From contig CAKQPT010000016.1 of NCBI GenBank assembly GCA_934270345.1, positions 1-57,103 of the forward strand: a DNA stretch of 57,103 bases, read 5' to 3'. Source of the DNA: an uncultured Oribacterium sp. Its GTDB lineage: Bacteria > Bacillota > Clostridia > Lachnospirales > Lachnospiraceae. Positions within the stretch are counted from its first letter, which is position 1. Every line of letters begins with the position of its first letter. Positions 42,535 through 51,187 of this stretch are shown here, piece by piece. The notes under the pieces are model-generated. The model ran no database searches and was not told where the DNA came from. It saw only the letters and a list, made by a program, of their open reading frames with translations. The position numbers were made by a program, and so were the translations under genes.

Positions 42535-44430
42535 TCAGAACTGATTATACAGGAACGGGGTGTAGCTGGCGCCGACCATCGAGACGATGGAGAGTGCGAG
42601 GAGCAGGAGCATCAGAAGGATGCGGAGGCCGTAGTACAGGCCCTCACTCCGGCGGCGGGCTTCGCTGCTCTTCGTGATGCGGCGCTTCATCCGGGTAGCG
42701 ACGCGCTCGTGATTCTCGGCGTCTTCCTCCTCGAGGCCCTCGATGCTGGCGTCGAGGCGCTGCACCTGCTGGTCGATTTCGGTTTCCTTCTGATAACGCG
42801 CCTTCTCACGCTCGAGCTGTTGCTTCTCCCGTGCCTCCTGCTGAAGGCTTGCGTCATAGAAGCCGCGCAGCTTCGCGGCGAGGCGGGCACCGAGTGGTGT
42901 GCAGGCGATGAGCGCGAAGATCAGGAAGAACAGGTTACTGCGGAGAGTCAGAAGCTCGGCCGCATCGACCGTCGCACGTCCGCTCACGAAGAACATCGTG
43001 CGGAGCACCTCGCAGAGTACCTGGAAATCACTGAAGCGGAACAGCACCCAGCCGAAGAACACGACGATGAGGGTGTAGAGGTGACCGAGCGCGCGGGTGA
43101 GCAGCGTCAGCGGCGAGCGACGCGGTGCCTGCGCGTTGCGCTTCGTGTCCGCAGCTGAAGCCGGGCCGGCAGCGGTATCTGTGCCATCCGTAGCGATACT
43201 TTCCGCCACGGCCGGTCGGCCTTCCACGCCACCGGACACCTCTGCCGCCTGCGCTTTCCGGAATTTCTTCACGAAATTCTCGATGGCGATGAACACGAAG
43301 TAGTAGAGTCCCCAGAGGAGGAAGTTCCAGCTGCTGCCGTGCCAGAAGCCGGTCAGCGCCCAGACGGCGAGCAGATTCAGGAGGAGGCGTCCGGTCGATA
43401 CGCGGTTACCGCCGAGCGGGATATAGACATAGTCCCGGAAGAAGCGGCTCAGCGAGATGTGCCAGCGACGCCAGAAATCCCGTACGGAAACGGCGATGTA
43501 TGGATAGTTGAAGTTTTCCGGATAGTGGAAGCCGATCATCCGACCGAGGCCGAGCGCCATGTCGGAGTAGGCAGAGAAATCGAGATAGAGCTGCAGCATG
43601 TAGCAGAGCGCACCGAGGTAGGCACCGCCGACGGAGAACGTGGTGTTACCGGCGAGCGGCAGGAAGGTCTCCGCGAGTGTGCCGAGATGATCCGCGAGTA
43701 CGGTCTTCTTCGCGAGGCCCACGGTAAAGCGCCAGAGCCCCTCCGCCAGATCCTCGGCATCCGCGCTCCGATGGTCCATCTCCTCAGCCATCTCCGCGTA
43801 GCGTGTGATCGGCCCCTGTGCGACCTGGTGGAAGGTCACGGTATAGAGCAGCACATGGAAGAAATCGCCCGGCGCGGTCTTTTTCGTATAGACGTCGGCG
43901 ACGTAGCTGATCAGCTTAAATATATAGAAGGAAATGCCGAGTGGGAGGCCAATGTTTCGGAAATAAGCGCAGATGGCCGCAGCCGCCCCCGTCGTGGCCC
44001 CAGCACCTGCGTCGAGCTCGCCTGCATTGGCCGGAAAGAGGTTCCGGCAGATCGGACCTGCGAGCTTATAGCAGAGAAGCACCGCGATCAGCAGCACAAG
44101 CGCGAGGAGAAGCCACGCGCGGGCACGCTTCTGCCCCTCGACGCGGGTCCGCTCCGCATCCGGACTCTGGAAAACGTCATCGCCCTCCTGGTAGTCTGGA
44201 TTTTCCGACGCCGCAAACCGGAGCGCCCGCCCGATCCGCTGCCCGCTGAACCAGGCGAGCATCGTCATCATGAGGAGCAAGGCGAGCTGCGTGAGCCCCG
44301 CGAAGGCATAGAAAACCAGGGAAAAGAGGAGCAGCAGGAGGTTCTTCCGCTGATTTCCGCGCACGAACACAGAACCGATCATGAAGACCGGCAGAAACAG
44401 CGCTATGAAAATCAGACTCGAAAAGCTCAT
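42535..44430 (-). CDS. MBOAT family O-acyltransferase
   Basis: Membrane-bound acyltransferase of the AlgI/DltB type that passes acyl groups across the membrane to a surface polymer. Family motifs: SYVADVYTKKTAP, PITRYAEM, SVRDFWRRWHISLSRFFRDYVYIPLGGNR and the active-site His in LTGFWHGSSWNFLLWGLYYF. At 631 residues it is longer than usual (about 470-500) because of an Asp/Ala-rich extracytoplasmic insert at about 130-150, an Ala/Thr/Asp-rich insert at about 400-440, and a charged C-terminal coiled coil with more membrane helices. It precedes its likely partner, the DHHW gene. Confidence 0.93.
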   Translation of the reverse strand: MSFSSLIFIALFLPVFMIGSVFVRGNQRKNLLLLLFSLVFYAFAGLTQLALLLMMTMLAWFSGQRIGRALRFAASENPDYQEGDDVFQSPDAERTRVEGQKRARAWLLLALVLLIAVLLCYKLAGPICRNLFPANAGELDAGAGATTGAAAAICAYFRNIGLPLGISFYIFKLISYVADVYTKKTAPGDFFHVLLYTVTFHQVAQGPITRYAEMAEEMDHRSADAEDLAEGLWRFTVGLAKKTVLADHLGTLAETFLPLAGNTTFSVGGAYLGALCYMLQLYLDFSAYSDMALGLGRMIGFHYPENFNYPYIAVSVRDFWRRWHISLSRFFRDYVYIPLGGNRVSTGRLLLNLLAVWALTGFWHGSSWNFLLWGLYYFVFIAIENFVKKFRKAQAAEVSGGVEGRPAVAESIATDGTDTAAGPASAADTKRNAQAPRRSPLTLLTRALGHLYTLIVVFFGWVLFRFSDFQVLCEVLRTMFFVSGRATVDAAELLTLRSNLFFLIFALIACTPLGARLAAKLRGFYDASLQQEAREKQQLEREKARYQKETEIDQQVQRLDASIEGLEEEDAENHERVATRMKRRITKSSEARRRSEGLYYGLRILLMLLLLALSIVSMVGASYTPFLYNQF

Positions 44431-44592
44431 ATATATCCTCTCATCACTTTAGATGTAAGTATCGCCCGAATGCTTACATATGAATCAAGGTATTATAACA
44501 CAGACTGTCAAGTATGGCGTGAAAAGCACGAAAAATCGCGGTTTCAGAGACGGTCTGGCCCTGTCAGCACCAGCCGCTGTCAAAATCACAGC

Positions 44593-44621
44593 TTGCCATT
44601 TCTGCGGTTTTCAGCTATACT
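44593..44621 (+). promoter_or_regulatory. Promoter of the SRP RNA gene
   Basis: TTGCCA and TATACT are separated by 17 bases, with the predicted transcript start seven bases downstream at 44628-44629, exactly where the RNA's terminal helix begins. Confidence 0.85.
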
Positions 44622-44628
44622 TTCTATG

Positions 44629-44738
44629 CTTCGGGCGCTGGGCCCCACGCAATAGATCCCTCGAACCGTGTCAGGACGGGAACGTAGCAGCACTAAGAGG
44701 ATCCTTCTATGTGACGTGGATACACCTGGCCCCGAAGT
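44629..44738 (+). ncRNA. ffs: Signal recognition particle RNA, small bacterial type
   Basis: The conserved domain IV is clear: CCGTGTCAGG and GGGAACGTAGCAGCAC flank the tetraloop-proximal stem with its symmetric and asymmetric loops, the binding site for Ffh. The ends pair (CTTCGGGC with GCCCCGAAG, one mismatch) to give a single long hairpin of about 107 bases without an Alu domain, and T7 follows as terminator. It is transcribed on the plus strand, convergent with tatD. Confidence 0.95.
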
Positions 44739-44760
44739 TTTTTTATTACCTGTTTTTGCT

Positions 44761-45720
44761 TTATTCCTCGATGCGATACACACGCTTCGCATTTTCGGTG
44801 GTGATGCGGATGACCTCCGCCGGGTCCATCTGGCGAAGCGCCGCAATCTCCTCCACGACGTACGGAAGATTCCGCGGATCGTTCCGGGTGCCGCGCTTCG
44901 GCACCGGTGCCATGTACGGGCAGTCCGTCTCGAGGACAATGCACTCGATCGGGATGCGCTCCACCACTTCCTTCAGCTTCCGGGAGTTCTTAAAGGTGAC
45001 GACGCCGCCGACACCGACATAGAGTCCGAGCTTCACGAAGCGCTCAGCCATCTCCACCGGATAACCGAAGCAGTGGATGATGCCGGAGTTTTCATAGCCG
45101 CGCTCCTCCACGATGAGATCGTAAGTATCCTGCGCCGCTTCCCGCGAGTGCACATTGATCGGAAGCCCGAGCTCCCGTGCAAGCTGGAGCATCCGTCGGA
45201 AGCAAGCCTTCTGAATCTCCGGCTCCGGATCGGCCGTCGCGAGGCTCTCCGGGTCCGCTTCCTGGCCGGAAGCAGCGGCCCGCCGCAGAATACCTTCGCG
45301 TGTATAGTGGTAGTCCAGGCCGATCTCTCCGATTGCCACGATCTTCTGTCGTGTCCCTTTACTATTTTCGACTCCGGACTTATCCACATTTAACGCCACG
45401 AAATGCCGTGGGTTCTCGCCATGCGATGCACATTCGCCCGCCTGCTGACGATCGTTTTCCACCATCTGCCGAAGCGTCTCCACATCCTCGTCGCGCAGAT
45501 GATCACTGTGGTCCGGATGGAAGCCCACCGCCGCGTAAACCTGCGGATAACGCTCCGCGAGCGCAAGCGCCGCGCGGCTCGACGGCAGATCGAAGCCGAT
45601 CTCTGTAAACGCACCGACGCCATGGGCGCCGAGATCCGCGATGATCGCCTCGCGGTCCTCGTCAAAGGCCGCATCGCAGAGGTGTGCATGGGTGTCAAAA
45701 ATTTCACTTGCTTTTATCAT
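44761..45720 (-). CDS. tatD: TatD family metal-dependent nuclease
   Basis: TIM-barrel hydrolase with metal ligands visible as FDTHAHL, IGEIGLDYHY, INVHSREAAQDT, IIHCFGY and LETDCPYMAP. TatD proteins are 3'-5' exonucleases linked to DNA repair; in Firmicutes the gene often lies beside metG, as here with traX between. At 319 residues it is about 60 longer than usual because of inserts at about 92-125 and 140-165; the first carries a perfect TTATCCACA (45380-45388). There is no Shine-Dalgarno before the ATG: a GGGGTC palindromic repeat begins within 12 bases of it. Confidence 0.93.
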   Translation of the reverse strand: MIKASEIFDTHAHLCDAAFDEDREAIIADLGAHGVGAFTEIGFDLPSSRAALALAERYPQVYAAVGFHPDHSDHLRDEDVETLRQMVENDRQQAGECASHGENPRHFVALNVDKSGVENSKGTRQKIVAIGEIGLDYHYTREGILRRAAASGQEADPESLATADPEPEIQKACFRRMLQLARELGLPINVHSREAAQDTYDLIVEERGYENSGIIHCFGYPVEMAERFVKLGLYVGVGGVVTFKNSRKLKEVVERIPIECIVLETDCPYMAPVPKRGTRNDPRNLPYVVEEIAALRQMDPAEVIRITTENAKRVYRIEE

Positions 45721-45724
45721 AAAA

Positions 45725-45806
45725 ATTTAATGGGGTCTGACCCCCTTACGAAATCCTTAAGTTCATGTAAGAAAAAATTAATGGGGTCAGACCCCATTAA
45801 TTTTTT
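45725..45806. repeat. Pair of GGGGTCTGACCCC palindromic repeats
   Basis: The copy at 45725-45762 has the CCTTACGAAATCCTTAAG flank, and the copy at 45772-45806 is a perfect palindrome with arms of A6TTAATGGGG. The order is the reverse of the pair at 33044-33130. The second copy ends seven bases from the traX stop and, with its T6, could terminate traX; the first lies against the tatD start codon. Confidence 0.82.
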
Positions 45807-45812
45807 CTAAAG

Positions 45813-46586
45813 CTATAAAAGTGCGCCGATATAGATCATCAGGTAGAACGCGGTGAGGTGAAGCGGGTAATAGAAGTAGAAAAGCCACTTCGGGTGCAGG
45901 CGGCCACGCTCGCCGTTGTAGAGTCCGATCGGCAGGAAGCAGAGGACCGGCAGGAAGTGGGCGCTGACGGAGCCGGCGGCAGTGGTCAGGACGCCACTCA
46001 CGATCTGCAGGGTCTTCTCCTTATGGAAATTGTACATGAGGGCCATGCCGAGGATCGCGAACACGCCGAACTGGAGATGTGCGATCCAGGCGGCGGCACA
46101 GCCGGCCACGACACAGAGCCACTTTCGCTCTATGCGCTTCCGGTTCTGTTTCATACCATACATCACGAGAAGTCCGAGTGCGAGTGTGAGCATCGGGTTC
46201 TGCAACTCGAAGTGATAGGTCTCGTTGTACATGCAGAGGTCGAACGGGACCTCGCTCAGCAGCGCGAACACAAGCATGCGTCCGAAATATTTCCAGAAGT
46301 CGGATGTGTGGATGAAACCTTCGACGCAGAGAAATGCGAAGATCGGGAAGCAGAAAAAGCCACAGAAATGAAGGATGTCGTAGAGCCGGAGCCAGCGCAT
46401 CCCTTCCGCCGTGGCGATCGCCATCTGATAGTATTCCTCGGAGTATCCGTAGAGCTTGCCGTTCTTTATGATGACGACAGCGAAGCTGTACGCGGTCATC
46501 ATGAGGGTCGCGAAGAGCTTCAGGATGCCGCCGGACAGTCCGATTCCTTTTCGGGTGCTTTTTAAAACACTTTGATATGTAGACAT
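45813..46586 (-). CDS. TraX family membrane protein
   Basis: A 257-residue membrane protein with about seven helices. The TraX family features are GGILKLFATLMMTAYSF, CFPIFAFLCVEGFIHTSDFWKYFGRMLVFALLSEVPFDL and the C-terminal GLYNGERG followed by FYYPLHL. The family is named for the F-plasmid pilin acetylase, but chromosomal Firmicute members have no proven substrate. I start at ATG 46586; an upstream in-frame GTG falls inside the terminator hairpin. The RBS at 46586 is weak. It is flanked by repeats and may be a relatively recent neighbour of the metG-tatD pair. Confidence 0.87.
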   Translation of the reverse strand: MSTYQSVLKSTRKGIGLSGGILKLFATLMMTAYSFAVVIIKNGKLYGYSEEYYQMAIATAEGMRWLRLYDILHFCGFFCFPIFAFLCVEGFIHTSDFWKYFGRMLVFALLSEVPFDLCMYNETYHFELQNPMLTLALGLLVMYGMKQNRKRIERKWLCVVAGCAAAWIAHLQFGVFAILGMALMYNFHKEKTLQIVSGVLTTAAGSVSAHFLPVLCFLPIGLYNGERGRLHPKWLFYFYYPLHLTAFYLMIYIGALL

Positions 46587-46594
46587 AATTTTAA

Positions 46595-46635
46595 ACGACG
46601 ACCGGTGCACAGCTTCCTGCACGCCGGTCGTCGTT
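46595..46635. terminator. Long GC-rich hairpin between metG and traX
   Basis: CGACGACCGG/CCGGTCGTCG with GTGCA/TGCAC extension forms a 15-bp stem, followed on the minus strand by TTTAAAATT. A second imperfect copy of its left half (ACGACCGGCGCGCAGCAGG) lies nearer metG, showing local duplication. It should terminate most metG transcripts. Confidence 0.7.
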
Positions 46636-46700
46636 GACCTTTGCGCAGGGTGTTGTTGCGGCTGGTCGCACAGCCTGCTGCGCGCCGGTCGTGGTATTCA

Positions 46701-48788
46701 TCAGCCGATGAGGCAGCCGCTCGGCATCTTCGCCATCGGGGTCATGAGGGCAATGTTTCCATCATTGTCCTCGGCCGCTACGATCATGCCCTGGGACTCT
46801 TCGCCTGCGATCTTCCGCGGTGCGAGGTTGGCAACGATCATCACGCGCTTTCCTACGAGATCCTCCGGCTTATAGCTCTTCTTGATACCGCTGAGAATCG
46901 TACGTGTCTCGGCACCGACCTGCACGCGGAGCTTCAGGAGCTTCTTCGACTTCGGAACCTCCTCTGCGTGGAGGATCTTTCCGATGCGGAGCTCGACCTT
47001 ATCGAAGTCCTCGAAGGTGATTTCCGGCTTCGCTTCCGGTGTCGCAATCGTCGTATCCGGTGCGCAGTCGCCGTTCTCGAGGATCTCCTCCGGCATACCG
47101 TCGTCTTCCGCGTCGGTATCTGCCTTCTGGTCGTCTGCATTGGCCCCGGAAGCTGCGGCATCCTTCGCCTGCTGCGCCTCGTACTGTGCACGCTGCGCCG
47201 CCTCGATCTTCTCGACCTCGACCATGACGTCCTCTTCCTTCTTACGCTCGAAGAGCGTTGCCGGTGCGTCGGTTACCTTCGTGCCGGACTTGTAGAGACC
47301 CCAGCGATCCATATCCTCGAGGGCACGCTTCTCGGCGTGGAGCTCGGAAAGGATGGACTCGGCGGTCTCCGGCATGAAGCTCTCGAGGAGCGATGCGCCG
47401 ATGTTGAGCGCCTCGGTGAGGTTGTACATGACGGTCTTTAAACGGTCGGCCTGGGCCGGGTCCTTCGCGAGTACCCACGGCTCGGTCTCGTCGATGTACT
47501 TGTTGGAACGACGGAAGATGTCGAATACAGCAGTCAGGGCATCCGCCACGCGGAGCTGATCCATCTTGTCGCTCGTGGTCTTCACGGCCTGGAGGATGGT
47601 GGTCTTCAGATCCTCATCCATCGGGCCGGTCACGCCCTTGTCCTCGACGACGCCGTCGAAGTACTTGTTGCTCATCGAGATGGTACGCTTCACGAGGTTT
47701 CCGAGGATGTTCGCGAGCATGGAGTTGTAACGCTCGACCATGAGCTCCCAGGAGATGACACCATCGTTCTCGTACGGCATCTCGTGGATGACGAAGAAAC
47801 GGACAGCATCGACACCGAAGAGCTTCGCAAGGTCGTCGGCGTAGATCACGTTACCACGGGACTTCGACATCTTGATGCCTTCCTGTGACTTACCGGCAGC
47901 GGTCAGGAGCCACGGGTGGCCGAAGACCTTCTTCGGAAGCGGGAGGTCGAGGCTCATCAGGAAGATCGGCCAGTAAATGGTATGGAAGCGGATGATATCC
48001 TTACCGATGAGGTGGAGATCCGCCGGCCAGAACTTAGCGAACATCGGGTCGCTGTTTCCGTCTGCATCATAGCCGAGACCGGTGATATAGTTCGTGAGCG
48101 CGTCGAGCCATACGTATACGACGTGCTTCGGATCCTCGACGACCGGGATGCCCCACTTGAAGGTGGTTCTGGAGACACAGAGATCCTGGAGACCCGGCTT
48201 CAGGAAGTTGTTGACCATCTCGTTCTTACGGGATACCGGCTGGATGAACTCCGGATGCTCGTCGTAGTACTGCATGAGACGGTCCGCGTACTTGCTCATC
48301 TTGAAGAAGTAGGCTTCCTCACGCTCCTTCTGTACCGGACGTCCGCAGTCCGGACACTTGCCGTCCACGAGCTGGGAGTCTGTCCAGAAGGACTCACATG
48401 GGGTACAGTACCAGCCCTCATACTCGGACTTGTAGATGTCGCCCTTGTCGTACATCTTCTTGAACATCTTCTGTACCTGCTTCTCGTGGTAATCGTCGGT
48501 GGTACGGATGAACTTGTCGTAGGAGGTGTTCATGAGGTCCCAGATGGTCTTGATGTCGCCGGCGGTCTTGTCAACGAAGGCCTTCGGTGTCATGCCGGCC
48601 GCAGCGGCCTTCTCCTCGATCTTCTGGCCGTGCTCGTCGGTTCCGGTCTGGAACTGGACGTCGTAGCCCTGAAATCTCTTGTATCGTGCGATGGCGTCGG
48701 CCAGGACGATCTCATATGTGTTTCCGATATGCGGCTTGCCGGATGCATAGGCAATCGCCGTGGTGATGTAGTAAGGTTTCTTTTCCAT
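46701..48788 (-). CDS. metG: Methionyl-tRNA synthetase
   Basis: Charges tRNA-Met. The class I signatures are present: HIGN (AYASGKPHIGNTYE) and KMSKS (GIKMSKSRGNVI). A zinc knuckle CTPCESFW...GKCPDCGRP lies between. After the anticodon-binding helices, an acidic Ala-rich linker of about 60 residues leads to a C-terminal EMAP/tRNA-binding domain (FDKVELRIGKILHAEEVPKSKKLLKLRV) that serves dimerisation and tRNA binding. I start at ATG 48788, giving 695 residues and the normal N-terminus; the longer frame upstream reads through the leader. It is complete. Confidence 0.97.
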   Translation of the reverse strand: MEKKPYYITTAIAYASGKPHIGNTYEIVLADAIARYKRFQGYDVQFQTGTDEHGQKIEEKAAAAGMTPKAFVDKTAGDIKTIWDLMNTSYDKFIRTTDDYHEKQVQKMFKKMYDKGDIYKSEYEGWYCTPCESFWTDSQLVDGKCPDCGRPVQKEREEAYFFKMSKYADRLMQYYDEHPEFIQPVSRKNEMVNNFLKPGLQDLCVSRTTFKWGIPVVEDPKHVVYVWLDALTNYITGLGYDADGNSDPMFAKFWPADLHLIGKDIIRFHTIYWPIFLMSLDLPLPKKVFGHPWLLTAAGKSQEGIKMSKSRGNVIYADDLAKLFGVDAVRFFVIHEMPYENDGVISWELMVERYNSMLANILGNLVKRTISMSNKYFDGVVEDKGVTGPMDEDLKTTILQAVKTTSDKMDQLRVADALTAVFDIFRRSNKYIDETEPWVLAKDPAQADRLKTVMYNLTEALNIGASLLESFMPETAESILSELHAEKRALEDMDRWGLYKSGTKVTDAPATLFERKKEEDVMVEVEKIEAAQRAQYEAQQAKDAAASGANADDQKADTDAEDDGMPEEILENGDCAPDTTIATPEAKPEITFEDFDKVELRIGKILHAEEVPKSKKLLKLRVQVGAETRTILSGIKKSYKPEDLVGKRVMIVANLAPRKIAGEESQGMIVAAEDNDGNIALMTPMAKMPSGCLIG

Positions 48789-48870
48789 AATACTCGCTTT
48801 CCGGGCGCCCGAATGGAAGGCGACCTGATGTATAGAATTGCGCACCGTATGTGGGTGCATTAACTTATTT

Positions 48871-48899
48871 ACTATAATTTATTTAGGGCGTAAATGCAA
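48871..48899 (-). promoter_or_regulatory. Sigma-A promoter of metG
   Basis: On the minus strand TTGCAT and TATAGT are separated by 17 bases. The start near 48864 gives a leader of about 75 bases. I see no T-box specifier structure or SAM riboswitch in it. Confidence 0.75.
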
Positions 48900-48963
48900 G
48901 AATCGGCGCGGAGGGCGCGGGCGGCAGCATCCGGCATTGGGACTGGCAGCTGCCACCTGCGTC

Positions 48964-51030
48964 TCAGCGCCGGTTCCGTCCGCTGATGCTGATGTAGCCG
49001 CCCCAGCTGCTGGGCGCGGTGCCGCTGTACGTCGGGGCCGGTTTCACACTGCTCTTCTTCGGTGTCCGCTGGAAGAGCTCATCGCAGAAGGCGGAGTGCT
49101 GCGTCTTCATCGTGAAGACGTACAGCTGGTTCTTCGCGCGGGTGATACCGACATAGAAGAGACGCCGCTCTTCTTCGTAGGCTGCGAGTTCCGCCTTCTC
49201 GGCCTTTTTCAGGTCCTTCGGAATCTGCGCCGGGAGGACACCGTCGATGACGTCGAGGAGATACACGCTGTCGTACTCGAGGCCCTTGCTGGCATGGATG
49301 GTCGAGAGGATGAACGGGCAGTCCCGCTCCGGTGGCTTCTCCTTCAGGACCTGCCGGAGCTCCTCGAGACGGTCGACGAGATGGCTCGGGCTGTCCTCCT
49401 GATCGGCGAGGATGCGGAGGATATCGAGCTTCGTGTCCTTGATCTCGCTTCGCTCCATGTACTCACGGTAACCCATGTACTCGACGATGCGATGGACCGC
49501 GCGTCCGGCGCTCTCCTTCAGCATGTTTCGCATGTGGGTCTGGATGGCGCGGACCTTTCCCTTGGTATAGGCATTGAGCCCGCCGTGTTTGAGCGCCACG
49601 TCCCAGACGGAGAGGCCCTCGAGCTGACTGATGTCCGCGATGCTCTGCGCATCCTGCTTGCGGAGGTAGGTGCCGAGCTTGTAGTAGAGCTGCATGAAGA
49701 GCTCCGTGTTCAGCGGGTTCTCGGCGAGGCGGATGATGTTGCAGATGTCGAGCACGACACGGTTCGTGAAGAAGCCAATGTCGGCGTTCCGCATCCTGTA
49801 AGGCACGCCGTTTCGTTCGAGGAGGTCGATCAGTGGAAGCGCGCACTCGTGGTCGCGGTAGAGGACCGCGATCTGGGTCCGGGGTCTGCGCGTGTCAGCG
49901 GAAGCTGTCTCGGCGGTCGCCCCTGCCGGATCCTGTGGACCGCCGGCTGCAGCCGCCCGTCGTTTCTGATCCGCTGCGTACGCAGCCGTGCAGTCCTCCG
50001 CTACCTTCAGGAGATAGCTGTACTGGGCCTTCCGGTTCGCGAGCGGGATCTCGCGGATCTCGCGCTGCTTCGGGCGTGCAGGCTGCATGTGCTTTTCGTG
50101 GCGCAGGGTGTTCTTCTGGATGAAGCGGTCAGCGGCGCGGACGATGCTGGCATCTGAACGGAAATTCTCCTCCATGAGGAGAACCCGGGCGCCGGGATGG
50201 TGCTGCTCGAACTCAAGAAGCGCGTCAGGATAGGCCGCCCGGAAGCCGTAGATGCTCTGGTCCTCGTCGCCGACCATGAAGAGATTTTCGGTCCGGGACG
50301 CGAGGAGGGCGATGATGGCGTGCTGGATCTTCGAGGTGTCCTGGGCCTCATCGACACAGATGTACGGGTACTGCTGCTGGAAATGCTCGAGGAGCCACGG
50401 GAAGCGCTGCAGCATGGTATAGGCATAGACCATCTGGTCGTCGTAATCCATGAGCTGATGCTCCCGGAGCTCCGCATTGTACGCCTTATAGATCCGGAGA
50501 AGCTGGATCTCCGCGTCCTTTTCGAGCGCCCGGATTTCCTCCTCACCCAGCATACGGTTCTTGATGAAGGTGATGAGGGTGCGGACGTTCTGCAGGTCAC
50601 TCTCGGTCGGATAGCTGTGCTCGATCCGCTGGTAGATACCGGCGAGCATCGCGGCGATACGCTTCTCATCGGTAAGCAGCGAAAACGCGGTACGGCCGCT
50701 CTTCCAGCTGCAGTACTGGATCACGCGGGCACAGATGCCGTTGATGGTGCGGAACTCGAGGCGCTCCGCCATCTCCGCTCCGAAACAGCGTGCAAAGCGC
50801 GCCGCCATGTCCTTCGTCGCCGCCACCGTATAGGTCACCGTCAGGATCCGCTCCGGCACGATGCCCTTGCAGAAAATCATGTAGCCGAGCCGCGTCACGA
50901 GCACCGTCGTTTTACCGGAGCCCGGCACCGCAAGAAGGAGCACCGGGCCCTCGACGGACTGCACAGCGCTCTCCTGCTGCTGATTCAGTTGTATGGAAAA
51001 GCGGTTCCTGAATTCGGTCCAGGTCATCAT
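48964..51030 (-). CDS. UvrD/PcrA-type superfamily I helicase
   Basis: ATP-dependent 3'-5' DNA helicase of 688 residues. Motifs in order: Q-motif region QLNQQQESAVQ, Walker A (AVPGSGKTTVL), Ia (LTVTYTVAATKDM), II (CVDEAQDTSKIQ), III (VGDEDQSIYGFRAA), IV (LMEENFRSD), V (TIHASKGLEYDSVYLLD) and VI (EERRLFYVGITRAKNQLYVF). It is related to PcrA but shorter at the C-terminus, without a clear RNA polymerase-binding Tudor domain. An Ala/Gly/Thr-rich insert lies at about residues 350-380. Presumed role is repair or clearing of stalled complexes. It precedes metG but has its own spacing. Confidence 0.93.
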   Translation of the reverse strand: MMTWTEFRNRFSIQLNQQQESAVQSVEGPVLLLAVPGSGKTTVLVTRLGYMIFCKGIVPERILTVTYTVAATKDMAARFARCFGAEMAERLEFRTINGICARVIQYCSWKSGRTAFSLLTDEKRIAAMLAGIYQRIEHSYPTESDLQNVRTLITFIKNRMLGEEEIRALEKDAEIQLLRIYKAYNAELREHQLMDYDDQMVYAYTMLQRFPWLLEHFQQQYPYICVDEAQDTSKIQHAIIALLASRTENLFMVGDEDQSIYGFRAAYPDALLEFEQHHPGARVLLMEENFRSDASIVRAADRFIQKNTLRHEKHMQPARPKQREIREIPLANRKAQYSYLLKVAEDCTAAYAADQKRRAAAAGGPQDPAGATAETASADTRRPRTQIAVLYRDHECALPLIDLLERNGVPYRMRNADIGFFTNRVVLDICNIIRLAENPLNTELFMQLYYKLGTYLRKQDAQSIADISQLEGLSVWDVALKHGGLNAYTKGKVRAIQTHMRNMLKESAGRAVHRIVEYMGYREYMERSEIKDTKLDILRILADQEDSPSHLVDRLEELRQVLKEKPPERDCPFILSTIHASKGLEYDSVYLLDVIDGVLPAQIPKDLKKAEKAELAAYEEERRLFYVGITRAKNQLYVFTMKTQHSAFCDELFQRTPKKSSVKPAPTYSGTAPSSWGGYISISGRNRR

Positions 51031-51187
51031 GTGGACGTTTTCTCCCCTCTATACGATATTTCCCTGCCGGACGGGCAGGGAAATCGATGTTTGTTTCTAT
51101 GTCTGCTGCGATATACACTGCGCCGACCGACCGGCAGCAAAACGCCGTACCGGGGTCCGCGCCTCTGTTCTGCCGGACTGCATCGTC

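Noticed and set aside
48789..48870. T-box or SAM riboswitch in the metG leader
   Set aside because: The leader is only about 75 bases and has neither the T-box sequence nor SAM-I core motifs.
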